From Mycobacterium heckeshornense (lineage in GTDB: Bacteria > Actinomycetota > Actinomycetes > Mycobacteriales > Mycobacteriaceae), in NCBI RefSeq assembly GCF_016592155.1, contig NZ_AP024237.1, positions 434,001 through 498,000 of the forward strand: a stretch of DNA of 64,000 nt, read 5' to 3'. Position numbers and translations under genes: made by a program. Under the pieces are notes generated by a model. That model worked only from the letters and a program-made list of their open reading frames with translations. It searched no databases and had not been told where the DNA came from. The number at the start of each line of letters is the position of its first letter. Position 1 is the stretch's first letter. Below are positions 12,478-23,054 of the stretch, one piece after another.

Positions 12478-12600
12478 CCGTCGTCAGCATTCGTTGATGG
12501 GTAACGGAATCTGGTGAGACTCCAGGACGGTCGCGCCACTGTACAAAGTCAGACCCGGTACTCGTCAGCGCCACCCCGAGCGGGGCGCGAGATCCCCAGA
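12478..12600 (+). promoter_or_regulatory. Cobalamin riboswitch upstream of cbtB
   Basis: The leader shows the conserved cobalamin aptamer elements in order: GGTAACGGAATCTGGTGAGA (12500-12519, including GGTGA), ACTCC, GACGGTCGC and the B12 box GCGCCACTGT (12533-12542), then AAGTCAGACCCGGT. A GC-rich hairpin (CCCCGAGCGGGG, about 12576-12587) lies just before the AGGAG ribosome site and could serve as the expression platform. It precedes a cobalt transporter operon, so repression by adenosylcobalamin is the expected logic. Confidence 0.85.
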
Positions 12601-12611
12601 AGGAGTCAACT

Positions 12612-12827
12612 GTGGCCAATCCCCAGGCACCCGGCACCCGAATCCGATCTGTCAACCTGTCTGCGGCAAGCGCGGCGCTGTGGCTGGCGGGCACCGTTTT
12701 TTTGGCATTGCTGGCGATCTACTTCGTCGGGATCGACCAAGGTGCGGTGTCGGTGTTCGGCAGTGATTCACACGTGCACGAGTTCGTCCACGACGCACGG
12801 CATCTGCTCGGATTCCCCTGCCACTGA
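12612..12827 (+). CDS. cbtB: CbtB, small subunit of predicted cobalt transporter
   Basis: The 71-residue protein has one transmembrane helix (about residues 22-44) and a His-rich C-terminus (SDSHVHEFVHDARHLLGFPC) that suits metal binding. Single-helix, His-tailed proteins paired with CbtA form the CbtAB family of predicted cobalt transporters, originally linked to cobalamin riboswitches. The GTG start at 12612 has an AGGAG site at about 12600. cbtA starts 8 bases after its stop. Confidence 0.88.
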   Translation: MANPQAPGTRIRSVNLSAASAALWLAGTVFLALLAIYFVGIDQGAVSVFGSDSHVHEFVHDARHLLGFPCH

Positions 12828-12835
12828 TCACCGAC

Positions 12836-13627
12836 ATGGAAAAGCGTCTAGTCGGCGTTGGTTGTATTGCGGGAGCGACAGCCGGGACGCTGGCGTTCGT
12901 GCTCGCGCGCGTGCTGGCTGAACCCGTTGTCGGTCGGGCAATCGAATACGAGGACGGTCGCGCCGATGTGGCCTCGGCTCATGGGGTGCACGATCACGGC
13001 GTCGAGTTGTTCACCCGAGGTGTGCAGGCCAACGCCGGTCTTGGTTTTGGCATGCTGATTTTCGGTGTCGCGATGGGCTCGCTGTTCGCCGTCCTTTTTT
13101 CCGTCCTGCATGGACGTGTGGGAAGTATTGGGCCGCAATTGTTTTCGGTTCTGCTGTCGATGGGGGTCTTCGGCGCGCTGTACCTGGTGCCGTTCTTGAA
13201 GTACCCGGCCAATCCGCCGGCCGTTGGTCATGCCGACACCATCGCAGCGCGCACGGGCTGGTATTTGGTGATGGTGTTCTCGTCGGTGGTGCTGGCGGCG
13301 AGTGCGGTATGGCTGGCCCGCCAACTTGTGTCCCGAATCGGTGCGTGGAATGCCGGGCTGACCGCCGCGGCGGTCTACGTGCTGGCAATCGCGGTAGTCA
13401 TGCTTTTGCTGCCGGCCGTGGATGAGACACCTGAACCGATGCGGGACGCCTCGGGCGTGATCATCTACCCCGGCTTTCCCGCCGATGACTTGTACGAGTT
13501 CAGGTTGGCGTCGGTGGGTATTCAGCTGGTGCTGTGGGTGACCATCGGGCTGGTCTTTTCGACTTTCGCCGGCCGGCAGCTGGTTACCCGAACCGAAGAT
13601 GGACGGGCCGCGAGTATCACGGCGTGA
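12836..13627 (+). CDS. cbtA: CbtA, membrane subunit of predicted cobalt transporter
   Basis: The 263-residue integral membrane protein has about six hydrophobic segments: the N-terminal GCIAGATAGTLAFVLARV helix, one near residue 65, three between 95 and 185, and one near the end. His residues in the first loop (HGVHDHG, about 45-51) could bind metal. It pairs with CbtB, and both lie under a cobalamin riboswitch. It would import cobalt for vitamin B12 synthesis. The next gene overlaps its stop by 4 bases. I do not recall this operon at the corresponding M. tuberculosis site. Confidence 0.88.
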   Translation: MEKRLVGVGCIAGATAGTLAFVLARVLAEPVVGRAIEYEDGRADVASAHGVHDHGVELFTRGVQANAGLGFGMLIFGVAMGSLFAVLFSVLHGRVGSIGPQLFSVLLSMGVFGALYLVPFLKYPANPPAVGHADTIAARTGWYLVMVFSSVVLAASAVWLARQLVSRIGAWNAGLTAAAVYVLAIAVVMLLLPAVDETPEPMRDASGVIIYPGFPADDLYEFRLASVGIQLVLWVTIGLVFSTFAGRQLVTRTEDGRAASITA

Positions 13628-14178
13628 TTGAAGTCGTGCGGCTGACGCTGGTGTCGCACGCGATGACCGATGCGATGGTGGCCGGGCGTTTTCCCGCCGA
13701 CGAGCCGCTCAACGAAGCGGGGCGCCGACATGCTCAGACCGCTGCTGGCCTGCGCATCAATCGGCAAACCCGCCAACTCGCCGGGCCTGAGCGGCGCGCG
13801 CTGCAGACCGCGGAGCTGCTGGGTCTGCGGGCGGAGGTGGAGCCGCGGCTGGCCGATCTCGATTACGGCCGGTGGCGCGGCACGGCGCTCAACGATGTTT
13901 GCCCCGGCCAGTTACGGGCGTGGCTCACTGATCCGGCCCGGGCACCACACGGGGGTGAATCGATCGCCGTCCTGATCGACCGGGTGGCGCAATGGCTGGA
14001 CTCGTTGACCTCCACGGTTTTACCGACGATTGCGGTAACACATCCCGCGGTGATTCGGGCGGCGATTCTGGTTGCTCTCGGCGCCCCGCCCAAGTCCTTC
14101 TGGCGCCTCGACATCGCGCCGCTCAGCCGCACGGTGATGCACTGCCGCGGACACGCCTGGACGCTCCGGTCGATTTAG
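13624..14178 (+). CDS. Histidine phosphatase-superfamily protein with variant RHG motif
   Basis: The 184-residue protein follows the phosphoglycerate mutase/histidine phosphatase plan: N-terminal LTLVSHAMTD (His12), then ERRALQTAELLGL, DYGRWRG, PHGGES and the second catalytic His in IAVTHPAVIRAA. The usual LVRHG is LVSHA, so the Arg before the catalytic His is Ser. GTG at 13624 overlaps the cbtA stop (GTGA), placing it third in the riboswitch operon. Its place suggests a cobalamin-pathway phosphatase, possibly of the alpha-ribazole-phosphate type, but that is inference. It is convergent with lpqF. Confidence 0.82.
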   Translation: MIEVVRLTLVSHAMTDAMVAGRFPADEPLNEAGRRHAQTAAGLRINRQTRQLAGPERRALQTAELLGLRAEVEPRLADLDYGRWRGTALNDVCPGQLRAWLTDPARAPHGGESIAVLIDRVAQWLDSLTSTVLPTIAVTHPAVIRAAILVALGAPPKSFWRLDIAPLSRTVMHCRGHAWTLRSI

Positions 14179-14196
14179 CGCTCCTCGGTGATGGTG

Positions 14197-15563
14197 TTAA
14201 CGTGGTGCGGCCAGGAGCGCGAAAACCTGCTTGGCGATTTGGAGCATCCAACCGGTCACGCTGGGGCCATGGTCACGCGGCCAGGTCAGCTGAAAGCTCA
14301 CCACCCACGGCTGTCCGGTCCTGTCGACCGCATACCAGCTGAACGTCAAATCACCCGGCAGGCCACCGGCTTTGGCGCCCACATATGGCCAAACATGGCG
14401 GTCAAGGTCGACACCCGGGACGGCTGCCAGGATGTCCTTGACAGGAGCGGCTTTACCGACGGCGGCGGCCTGTAGGGCCGTGTGGACGCGACAGATGTCT
14501 TCGGCGCTGCCATACCATTCCGCACCGTAACCCGAGGCTGGGGTGTGAGCGCGGTTTGGATCTGGTTGGTAGACACGCGAATTTGCCTGCTGCAGCAACT
14601 GTGCTCGGACTTGCGGATTGGCCTGCTTCCACTGCCGGCGGAGATCCGGCTTGCCCCAGCCGACGGAGAACAGCTCGTACATCGTCGGAAACGGCGTCAT
14701 CGCGGCCGGATCGTGATGGCCGGCGTCGACGAGCGCCTCCTCGACAGCCTGGGTGCCGACTTTCCCGATCAACATGTCGGTGGCCATGTTGTCACTGGTC
14801 GCGATCATCTTCTCGGCCGCTGTGCGCACCGAAACATGTGCTCCTACCGGCAATTCCAATCCCGACGACCCGACCGCCTTGCCCTTGTCGGTCACGGTCA
14901 GCTGGTCATCCCAGGACACCGTTCCCGCGGTGACCGCCCGGGCGACCGCATAGAGCACGTACAGCTTGAAAATCGATGCCAGCGGCAGTGATTGCGTGGT
15001 GTTGGTGCCCGCGATGGGCTCGCAGCGGCCGTCGTTGACTTTGGCCGCCTGGTAAGAATACCGGGCTCCGGTCTTGCTCAACGTCACATCGACGTCCCGC
15101 CACGACGAGATCGTCGGGGTTTGGGTAACGAGGTCGAAGCGGTCGACCAGGGTGTCGTCGTTGGTGTGGATTTTGATGTCTTGCCGTGCACCGTAGGAAG
15201 TGATCAAATGCAGCGTCGCAGCGCCGGCGGTAATGTCGACGCCGCCGACCTTAAACGGGCGGTCCCACCACAGCTCTTCCATGGTGGTCTTTACCGGTTC
15301 CACCATGTCCGGTGCGGCCAGGGTACGAACCCCGACCGGGCCGATAGGCCAATCCGAGTTGAGCATGTCCACAGTCTGTTGCGCACGCATACCCGGCGGT
15401 GTTCGGATATCGATCCGGACGCCTGGGTCCGCGGCATTCGCCGGTGCAGCGGGCGGGGAGTGCATCCGGGGGCGAGGGCGGCGACCAGCGTGGCCGCGGC
15501 GGTCAGTGCCGCGACACGGTGCAGCGCTCGGCCGGCGCTAGGCCGTCGGGCGGTTTGCGGCAA
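14197..15563 (-). pseudogene. lpqF: LpqF-like lipoprotein (beta-lactamase fold), frameshifted at the lipobox
   Basis: The main frame (14197-15465, 422 codons) encodes an exported serine-hydrolase/beta-lactamase-like protein with SLPLASIFKLYVLYA (the SxxK motif), TSDNMATD and AKAGGLPG. It lacks a signal peptide. That signal lies in another frame: from a TTG at 15563, the codons read an Arg-rich start, a hydrophobic run and a lipobox ending LAPGC. The two frames join if one base is restored just after the Cys codon (about 15455-15465), giving about 455 residues, against about 452 for M. tuberculosis LpqF. A sequencing error in a C-rich run is possible. It starts within the 3' end of mhuD. Confidence 0.75.
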
Positions 15564-15855
15564 CGTCCAGCACAACCTCGAATTCCAGCAGCGATGCGCC
15601 GGTCGCCACCGGGTTGGCCCGGTGACCGGCATGCGCCTCGATTGCAGGTCCCGTCGCCCATGCCTGGAAAGCTTCGTCGGATTCCCAATGCGTCACCACG
15701 AAGTAGCGGTCTTCGCCTTTGACCGGACGCAGCAGCTGAAAGCCGAGGAAGCCCGGCTGGTTCTCCACGGCGTGTGCACGGTGCGCGAACCGCTTTTCCA
15801 GTTCGGGACCCGCGTTCGGGGGCACCTCGATTGCGTTGATCTTCACCACTGGCAT
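15538..15855 (-). CDS. mhuD: Mycobacterial haem degrader MhuD
   Basis: The 105-residue protein is an IsdG-like dimeric haem-degrading enzyme that releases iron from host haem as mycobilin. The haem-pocket residues Asn7, Arg26, Trp66 and the axial ligand His75 all fall at the M. tuberculosis positions, and the length is identical. It overlaps the likely start of lpqF by 26 bases and is divergent from the hydrolase gene, with 14 bases between the start codons. The promoters must therefore lie within or overlap the coding ends. Confidence 0.95.
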   Translation of the reverse strand: MPVVKINAIEVPPNAGPELEKRFAHRAHAVENQPGFLGFQLLRPVKGEDRYFVVTHWESDEAFQAWATGPAIEAHAGHRANPVATGASLLEFEVVLDVAANRPTA

Positions 15856-15869
15856 GCCGCTAGGCTACC

Positions 15870-16643
15870 GTGCCCGACGTGCCCCCCGACCTGCTGACCC
15901 ATCGCGGCGGACACGGCCGGCCCGTGGTGCTGGTTCACGGCTTGATGGGCCGGGGCAGCACCTGGTCGCGCCAGCTGCCGTGGTTGGCCCGGCTCGGCAC
16001 TGTCTATACATACGACGCGCCGTGGCACCGGGGCCGCGACGTCGTCGACCCGTACCCGATCAGCACCGAGCGCTTCGTGGCCGACCTGCGCGACGCGGTG
16101 AGCGCATTGGGAACGCCCGCGCGGCTGGTTGGACATTCGATGGGCGCTTTGCATTCATGGTGCCTGGCGGCGGAGCATCCCGAACTCGTCGCGGCACTGG
16201 TGGTGGAGGACATGGCACCGGACTTCCGCGGCCGCACCACTGGCCCGTGGGAACCATGGCTGCACGCTTTGCCCGCCGAATTCGACTCTGTTGAAAAGGT
16301 ATTCGCTGAGTTCGGCCCTGTCGCGGGACAGTACTTCCTTGAGGCTTTCGACCGGACCGCGACCGGCTGGCGGCTGCACGGCCATGTCGAACGCTGGATC
16401 GAAATCGCGGCCGAGTGGGGCACCCGCGACTACTGGTCGCAGTGGCAGGCGGTGCGCGCACCTGCGCTGCTCGTCGAGGCCGGTAACTCCGTCACACCAC
16501 CTGGCCAGATGCGCATGATGCACGAAATAGGTTACTGCACAAGCTATCTTCATGTACCAGAAGCGGGTCACCTGGTGCACGACGAGGCGCCGCAGGTTTA
16601 CCGGCAGGCGGTGGAGCCGTTCTTACGGCGCTTCGCCCACTAA
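15870..16643 (+). CDS. Alpha/beta hydrolase (Rv3591c type)
   Basis: The 257-residue hydrolase has the oxyanion-loop VVLVHGLMGRGSTW (about residues 19-32), the nucleophile elbow LVGHSMGALHS (Ser about residue 90) and the catalytic His in EAGHLVHDE near the C-terminus. The substrate is unknown. GTG at 15870 is the start. It is divergent from mhuD and its 3' end overlaps the convergent mutY by 21 bases. In M. tuberculosis I recall a PE_PGRS gene between this gene and mutY; here the two are adjacent. Confidence 0.9.
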   Translation: MPDVPPDLLTHRGGHGRPVVLVHGLMGRGSTWSRQLPWLARLGTVYTYDAPWHRGRDVVDPYPISTERFVADLRDAVSALGTPARLVGHSMGALHSWCLAAEHPELVAALVVEDMAPDFRGRTTGPWEPWLHALPAEFDSVEKVFAEFGPVAGQYFLEAFDRTATGWRLHGHVERWIEIAAEWGTRDYWSQWQAVRAPALLVEAGNSVTPPGQMRMMHEIGYCTSYLHVPEAGHLVHDEAPQVYRQAVEPFLRRFAH

Positions 16644-17522
16644 CGCGTACCGACCGTCGGCCGTGCGCGTAACCAGGCCATCAGCAAGCAGCGAACCCAG
16701 GGCCCGCTCGCGCTGCTGGCTGTCGCTTGACCATGCCACGTCCAGCTCGGCTTTTGTGACGGGACAATCCTTGGCGCGCAATACATCCAGCAGACATCCG
16801 CGAACCTGCCGGTCGGTTCCCGCGTAAGTCTGGACCCGTTTGACCCCCTGCGAGGCGGGATAGCCGGCCCGCCGCCATGCACACTCGGGCAGCGGACACA
16901 ACCCGCACCGCGGATTCCGCGCAGTGCACACCGTGGCGCCCAGCTCCATCAGTGCCGCCGAAAATAGGTGTGCTCGTTGGTCATTCGGCAACAGCGCTGC
17001 GACGTCAGCGTGGTCGCGGGCGGCCGACGGTGCGAGGCCGTCGGCGCGGCCATGCACCACGCGAGCCACCACGCGGCGCACATTCGTGTCGACGACCGGC
17101 ACCGGCTTTCGGTAGGCGAAGCACGCCACCGCCCGCGCGGTGTAACCGCCGACGCCGGGCAGCGTTAGCAGTGTCTCGACGTCGTCGGGCACCACATCGG
17201 CGTGGTCGCGGGCGATGACGGTGGCGCACTCGTGCAGCCGCTTGGCCCGGCGCGGGTACCCCAGCTTGCCCCAGGCGCGCAGCACGTCGGCCGCACTGGC
17301 CGCGGCGGTGGCCGAGGCGGTTGGCCAGCGCGCCACCCAGTCCTGCCACACCGGAATGACCCGGGCCACCGGTGTTTGCTGCAGCATGAACTCGCTGACC
17401 AGAATCTGCCATGGGGTGACGCCCGGGCGCCGCCAGGGCAAGTCGCGCTTTGCCCGCTCGTACCACTCGAGCAGTTGGCGCGCGGGAAGGCTCATCGACG
17501 GATACGGCACAATGTGCGCCAT
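16623..17522 (-). CDS. mutY: Adenine DNA glycosylase
   Basis: The 299-residue base-excision enzyme removes adenine opposite 8-oxoguanine. It has the catalytic Glu in SEFMLQQTPVARV (about residue 45), the helix-hairpin-helix LPGVGGYTARAV, the catalytic Asp in VVDTNVRRV, and the 4Fe-4S cluster Cys of CTARNPRCGLCPLPECAW (C-x6-C-x2-C-x5-C). The start giving MAHIVPYPSM at 17522 resembles the M. tuberculosis N-terminus as I recall it; MSLP at 17495 is an alternative. With 17522, its start codon overlaps the divergent canB start codon. Confidence 0.95.
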   Translation of the reverse strand: MAHIVPYPSMSLPARQLLEWYERAKRDLPWRRPGVTPWQILVSEFMLQQTPVARVIPVWQDWVARWPTASATAAASAADVLRAWGKLGYPRRAKRLHECATVIARDHADVVPDDVETLLTLPGVGGYTARAVACFAYRKPVPVVDTNVRRVVARVVHGRADGLAPSAARDHADVAALLPNDQRAHLFSAALMELGATVCTARNPRCGLCPLPECAWRRAGYPASQGVKRVQTYAGTDRQVRGCLLDVLRAKDCPVTKAELDVAWSSDSQQRERALGSLLADGLVTRTADGRYALVGEAP

Positions 17523-18153
17523 GCCCAATACCAATCCCGTAACCGCGTGGAAGGCACTCAAGGAGGGTAACGAGCGTTTCGTCGCCGGCAAGCCCCAACA
17601 CCCCGGCCAGAGCGCCGAGCATCGGGCCAGCCTGGCCGCCGCGCAGAAACCCACCGCTGCGGTGTTCGGCTGCGGCGACAGCCGGGTGGCCACCGAGATC
17701 ATCTTCGACCAGGGTCTAGGCGACATGTTCGTGGTGCGCACGGCCGGCCACGTCGTCGACTCGGCGGTGCTGGGCTCGATCGAATACGCGGTGTCGGTGC
17801 TCGATGTCCCGCTGATCGTCGTCTTGGGCCACGACGGCTGCGGCGCCGTCAAGGCCACCCTCGCCGCGCTCGACGACGGTGTGGTGCCCGGCGGCTACGT
17901 GCGCGACTTGGTGGAGCGGGTGACGCCGTCGATCCTGTTGGGCCGCCGCGACGGGCTGACGTCGGTGGACGAGTTCGAGGCCCGCCACGTCCGGGAGACG
18001 GCGGCGCAGCTTTTGGCCCGCTCGGCGGTCATCGCCGAGCGGGTGGCCGCAGGCACTCTGGGAATCGCCTGCGTCACTTACCGGCTGGCCGAGGGCCGGG
18101 CGGTGCTGCGCGATCACATCGGCGACATCGGCGATGAGGCGCACCAGCAGTAG
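17521..18153 (+). CDS. canB: Beta-class carbonic anhydrase
   Basis: The 210-residue beta-carbonic anhydrase interconverts CO2 and bicarbonate. The zinc site is Cys51 and Asp53 (FGCGDSRVATE) with His104 and Cys107 (LGHDGCGAVKA), as in M. tuberculosis Rv3588c. The ATG at 17521 gives MPNTNPVTAWKALKEGNERF, the standard start; longer in-frame extensions run antisense to mutY and are unlikely. The start codon shares two bases with the mutY start on the other strand. Confidence 0.96.
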   Translation: MPNTNPVTAWKALKEGNERFVAGKPQHPGQSAEHRASLAAAQKPTAAVFGCGDSRVATEIIFDQGLGDMFVVRTAGHVVDSAVLGSIEYAVSVLDVPLIVVLGHDGCGAVKATLAALDDGVVPGGYVRDLVERVTPSILLGRRDGLTSVDEFEARHVRETAAQLLARSAVIAERVAAGTLGIACVTYRLAEGRAVLRDHIGDIGDEAHQQ

Positions 18154-18259
18154 CGCGCTGTGACGATGCCACCGGGCCGCGGGCGCACCCGGTGGCCGGG
18201 GCTGGCAAAGCGACACGCCGAGCGTGGTCGCTCGTGTCGGCGTGACCTGGGCTTACGGT

Positions 18260-19120
18260 GTGAACGTGCTGGATCTAGAGCCGCATGGCCCGCTTCCGCC
18301 CGAGATCTACTGGCGACGCCGGGGGCTGGCGCTGGGCATTGCGGTCGTAGTGATCGGGATCGTGGTCGCGATCGTCGTCGCTGTGATGAGCAGCAGTGCC
18401 GGTGCCAACACCACAGCGGCTGAAAAGCCAAGTGCTGCACCGCCGGCAAAGTCCCCGATCGTGCAGCCCCAGGTCGCGACGCCGGCTCCGCCTCCGGCCG
18501 CACAGAATTCGGGCACGCCCGAGACATCCACTTCGGCGGTGCAGCCGCCGCCGGTGCTCAAGGAAGGCGATGACTGCCCCGACTCGACACTTGCCGTCAA
18601 AGGGCTGACCAACCAACCCCAATATGTCATCGGCGACCAGCCCAAGTTCACCATGGTCGTCACCAACATCGGGTTGGTGTCCTGCAAACGCGATGTTGGA
18701 GCGGCGGTGTTGGCCGCCTACGTCTACTCGTTGGACGGCAAGCGGTTGTGGTCGAACCTGGACTGCGCGCCCTCCAACGAGACGCTGATCAAAACGTTTG
18801 CGCCCGGGGAGCAGGTGGTCACCGCGGTCACCTGGACCGGGATGGGGTCGGCGCCGCATTGCCCGTTGCCGCGCCCGCCGATCGGACCGGGGACCTACAA
18901 CCTCGTCGTGCAGCTGGGGAACCTGCGTTCGGCTCCCGTTCCGTTCATCTTGGCCCAGGCGCCGCCGCCGGGTGCGGTGCCGCCGGGTGCGCCGCCGGGT
19001 GCGGCTCCTGCTCCGGGCGGCCCGCCGGGTGCGGCTCCTGCTCCGGGCGGCCCGGGCCCTGCCGCACCCCAGCAGGGCGCCCCGGCACCCGAGGCACCGC
19101 CCGTGCCACCCGGCAACTGA
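18260..19120 (+). CDS. Single-pass membrane protein with Pro/Gly-rich tail (Rv3587c type)
   Basis: The approximately 286-residue protein has a short cytoplasmic start (PPEIYWRRRG), one transmembrane helix (about residues 20-44), a Ser/Pro/Ala linker, a folded extracytoplasmic domain (about 100-230; conserved Cys in GDDCPDS, VSCKRDV, LDCAPS and PHCPLP suggest disulfides) and a tail of PPGAAPAPGG repeats. It matches the Rv3587c family; function unknown. GTG at 18260 or at 18266 is the likely start; a longer frame from 18224 has no support. It is convergent with disA. Confidence 0.85.
   Translation: MNVLDLEPHGPLPPEIYWRRRGLALGIAVVVIGIVVAIVVAVMSSSAGANTTAAEKPSAAPPAKSPIVQPQVATPAPPPAAQNSGTPETSTSAVQPPPVLKEGDDCPDSTLAVKGLTNQPQYVIGDQPKFTMVVTNIGLVSCKRDVGAAVLAAYVYSLDGKRLWSNLDCAPSNETLIKTFAPGEQVVTAVTWTGMGSAPHCPLPRPPIGPGTYNLVVQLGNLRSAPVPFILAQAPPPGAVPPGAPPGAAPAPGGPPGAAPAPGGPGPAAPQQGAPAPEAPPVPPGN
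18991..19050 (+). repeat. Tandem 30-bp coding repeat (PPGAAPAPGG units)
   Basis: Two copies of a 30-bp unit (18991-19020 and 19021-19050) differ at one base and encode the repeated decapeptide PPGAAPAPGG in the tail of the Rv3587c-type membrane protein. Shorter PPGA/PPPG units precede them. Such repeats expand and contract by slippage, so length may vary between strains. Confidence 0.8.
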
Positions 19121-19130
19121 GTCGGTGAGC

Positions 19131-20243
<1,113 letters not shown>

Positions 20244-21680
20244 TCATTGTGATCTATCGCCCGCCGCGCCGGGCGGCAGATCGAGTTGATGCAGCGGCGC
20301 GGGCGTATTGCGGCGGTGTTGTGCGATATCAACCAGGTGGTGCAGCGCTGCGACGATGGTCGGCGCCTCGAGCGCACGCAGACCTGGCGGCGGCGCACCG
20401 GATCCGGATGGGATCAGCGCTGTGGTGAACCCCTGCCGGGCGGCTTCAACCAGACGCCGTTGCATCCCGGCGACCCGGCGCAGGTCACCGGCCAGGCCGA
20501 CCTCACCGATGATCACCGCGGTGGTGGGCAGCGGCAGGTTCGCATACGCCGATGCCAACGCCATCGCAACCGCCAGATCCGAGGACGGGTCGGTCAGCCG
20601 CATGCCGCCGACGGTGGACAAGAAAACGTCGGTCACCGAAATGGATAGCCGCGCATGTGTTTCCAGCACAGCGGTGATCATCGCGGCACGCGCATGGTCG
20701 ATGCCGCTGACCGCCCGCCGGGGTGACCCGCCCGATGGTCGGGCCAGCAATGCCTGCACTTCGCCGATCAAAGGCCGCTTCCCGTCCAGCGTCACCGTGA
20801 TCGCGGTGCCCGGCACCGGCTCGGGCCGTTGATCGAGAAACAGGCCGGATGGATCGCTCACTTCGTCAATCCCGTTGTCCTGCAGCAGAAAACAACCAAC
20901 ATCGTCGGTGGTGCCGAACCGGTTCTTGACGCTGCGCACCATGCGTAACGCGGAGTTGCGGTCGCCGTCGAAGTGCAGCACCACGTCCACAAGGTGTTCC
21001 AGCGACCGCGGTCCGGCAATCGCGCCGTCCTTGGTGACATGGCCGACGAGCAGCAGCGCAACGCCGGTCCTCTTCGCGGCCGAGGTCAGCCCAGCAGTGA
21101 CCGCTCGGACCTGGGTGACTCCGCCTGTTGCGCCGTCGGCCTCGGTGGTCGACAAAGTCTGGACCGAGTCCACGACAACCAGCGTGGGCGCCACCGCGTC
21201 GATATGGCCCAGCACCGCGTGCAGATCGGATTCGGCCGCCAGGTACACCTGGTCGTGGCTGCAGCCGGTGCGGTCGGCCCGCATCCGGATCTGACCGGCG
21301 GATTCCTCACCGGAGACGTATAGCGCGCGCCGCCCCATTTGTGCCCACCGGTGGGCGACCTTGAGCAGCAGCGTCGACTTGCCCGCCCCGGGATCGCCCG
21401 CCAACAGCGTCACCGAACCGGGCACCACGCCGCCGCCGAGTACCCGGTCGAATTCACCGACTCCCGTCGGGCAGTGGTAGGTGTGGTGCGGCTCGATGGC
21501 GCTGATCGGAAGGGCCCGGCACGCTTGAAGCGGCGACCGGCGGGCGCTGCCGCGGACCGCGGACAGCAGCGCAACCTCGTCGACTGTGCCCCACGTACCG
21601 CATGCCAGGCAGCGGCCCACCCACTTGGCGGTCACATGGTGACATTCCGAGCAGCGGTACTGCGAACGCGCCTTGGCCAC
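20244..21680 (-). CDS. radA: DNA repair protein RadA (Sms)
   Basis: The 478-residue RecA-like ATPase acts in branch migration during recombination. It has an N-terminal C4 zinc finger ([20 protein letters not shown], residues 8-27), Walker A GDPGAGKS (about residue 95), the RadA-specific KNRFG motif, and a C-terminal Lon-protease-like domain ([20 protein letters not shown]). GTG at 21680 is the start. It lies between lpqE and disA on the minus strand, the same order as in M. tuberculosis. Confidence 0.97.
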   Translation of the reverse strand: MAKARSQYRCSECHHVTAKWVGRCLACGTWGTVDEVALLSAVRGSARRSPLQACRALPISAIEPHHTYHCPTGVGEFDRVLGGGVVPGSVTLLAGDPGAGKSTLLLKVAHRWAQMGRRALYVSGEESAGQIRMRADRTGCSHDQVYLAAESDLHAVLGHIDAVAPTLVVVDSVQTLSTTEADGATGGVTQVRAVTAGLTSAAKRTGVALLLVGHVTKDGAIAGPRSLEHLVDVVLHFDGDRNSALRMVRSVKNRFGTTDDVGCFLLQDNGIDEVSDPSGLFLDQRPEPVPGTAITVTLDGKRPLIGEVQALLARPSGGSPRRAVSGIDHARAAMITAVLETHARLSISVTDVFLSTVGGMRLTDPSSDLAVAMALASAYANLPLPTTAVIIGEVGLAGDLRRVAGMQRRLVEAARQGFTTALIPSGSGAPPPGLRALEAPTIVAALHHLVDIAQHRRNTPAPLHQLDLPPGAAGDRSQ

Positions 21681-21718
21681 GCCGTGACCATATCGGCGGG
21701 GTGTGACAAGCTGGATTG

Positions 21719-22276
21719 CTACGGATGCTCGGCCTGCGCCGGGGGCTGCTCCTCCAGGGTCGTCGAGCCGGCCGAAATGGGGACGCTCACGGTGGCGCTG
21801 CCGGCCTTCTCGAACGAGAAGTTGAACGTGTAGGTCAGTCCGTTGGTGATCGGTTTGGCCAGCGCCACAGTGGCCTTGGCGGCATGCGCGGGCTCGACGG
21901 CGTCCAGCGCCTTGATGGCCTGTCCGTCGGGTGTGCCGACCAGTAACTTGCCCCCGGCAGGCAGTCGACTGTCACCAGTGACGGTCACCGTCCCGACGTC
22001 GGTGGTGATGGCGACCAGCTTGTCATCGATATCCGGTGACTGGTTGGTGGCCACGAACACCAGGTCCACGGATTGACCGGGCCGCAGGAAGTCACCCGTT
22101 TGCACCGCCTTGATGTAGACGTTGCGCAGCGCGACGTATTTGACCGACCCTTCGCCACCGTTGACCGCGGACTGCTGTTCCGAGGTCTGCGCGATCTGGC
22201 CGCTGCTGCAACCGGTGAGCGTGGCGACGGCGACCAGGCCGGTCGCGGCCAGCACGGCGGTCCTGACGCGGTTCAC
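21719..22276 (-). CDS. lpqE: Lipoprotein LpqE
   Basis: The 185-residue exported lipoprotein has a short signal peptide ending in lipobox LTGC (Cys23), then a beta-rich domain with conserved segments [20 protein letters not shown] and [13 protein letters not shown]. It matches the mycobacterial LpqE family; function unknown. GTG at 22276 is chosen because an AGGAGG ribosome site lies about 6 bases upstream; an intervening ATG ends after two codons. It is first in the lpqE-radA-disA group and divergent from carD. Confidence 0.92.
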   Translation of the reverse strand: MNRVRTAVLAATGLVAVATLTGCSSGQIAQTSEQQSAVNGGEGSVKYVALRNVYIKAVQTGDFLRPGQSVDLVFVATNQSPDIDDKLVAITTDVGTVTVTGDSRLPAGGKLLVGTPDGQAIKALDAVEPAHAAKATVALAKPITNGLTYTFNFSFEKAGSATVSVPISAGSTTLEEQPPAQAEHP

Positions 22277-22479
22277 TTCATGCCTCCTGCTCAGCCACGC
22301 GGTTCGACTATGCACAGTAGTAGCACGCTCACCCCGGCGGTAGCGCAGGGCGTCTTAGCAGCGCAGCGGGGCATCGACCAGGGCGGTCGGCATTCCACGG
22401 GGATTCCCGTTGAGGCGGCCCCTTGCATGAATTTGCGCATCTGTCAAGCCCCAGTTCTCACCTGCGGTGCCCCTGACCT

Positions 22480-23034
<555 letters not shown>

Positions 23035-23054
23035 ACGCCCCGGGGGCATGCAGT

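Noticed and set aside
18170..18259. 5' extension of the Rv3587c-type protein from 18224
   Set aside because: The conserved protein begins just before PPEIYWRRRG; the extra residues have no family support.
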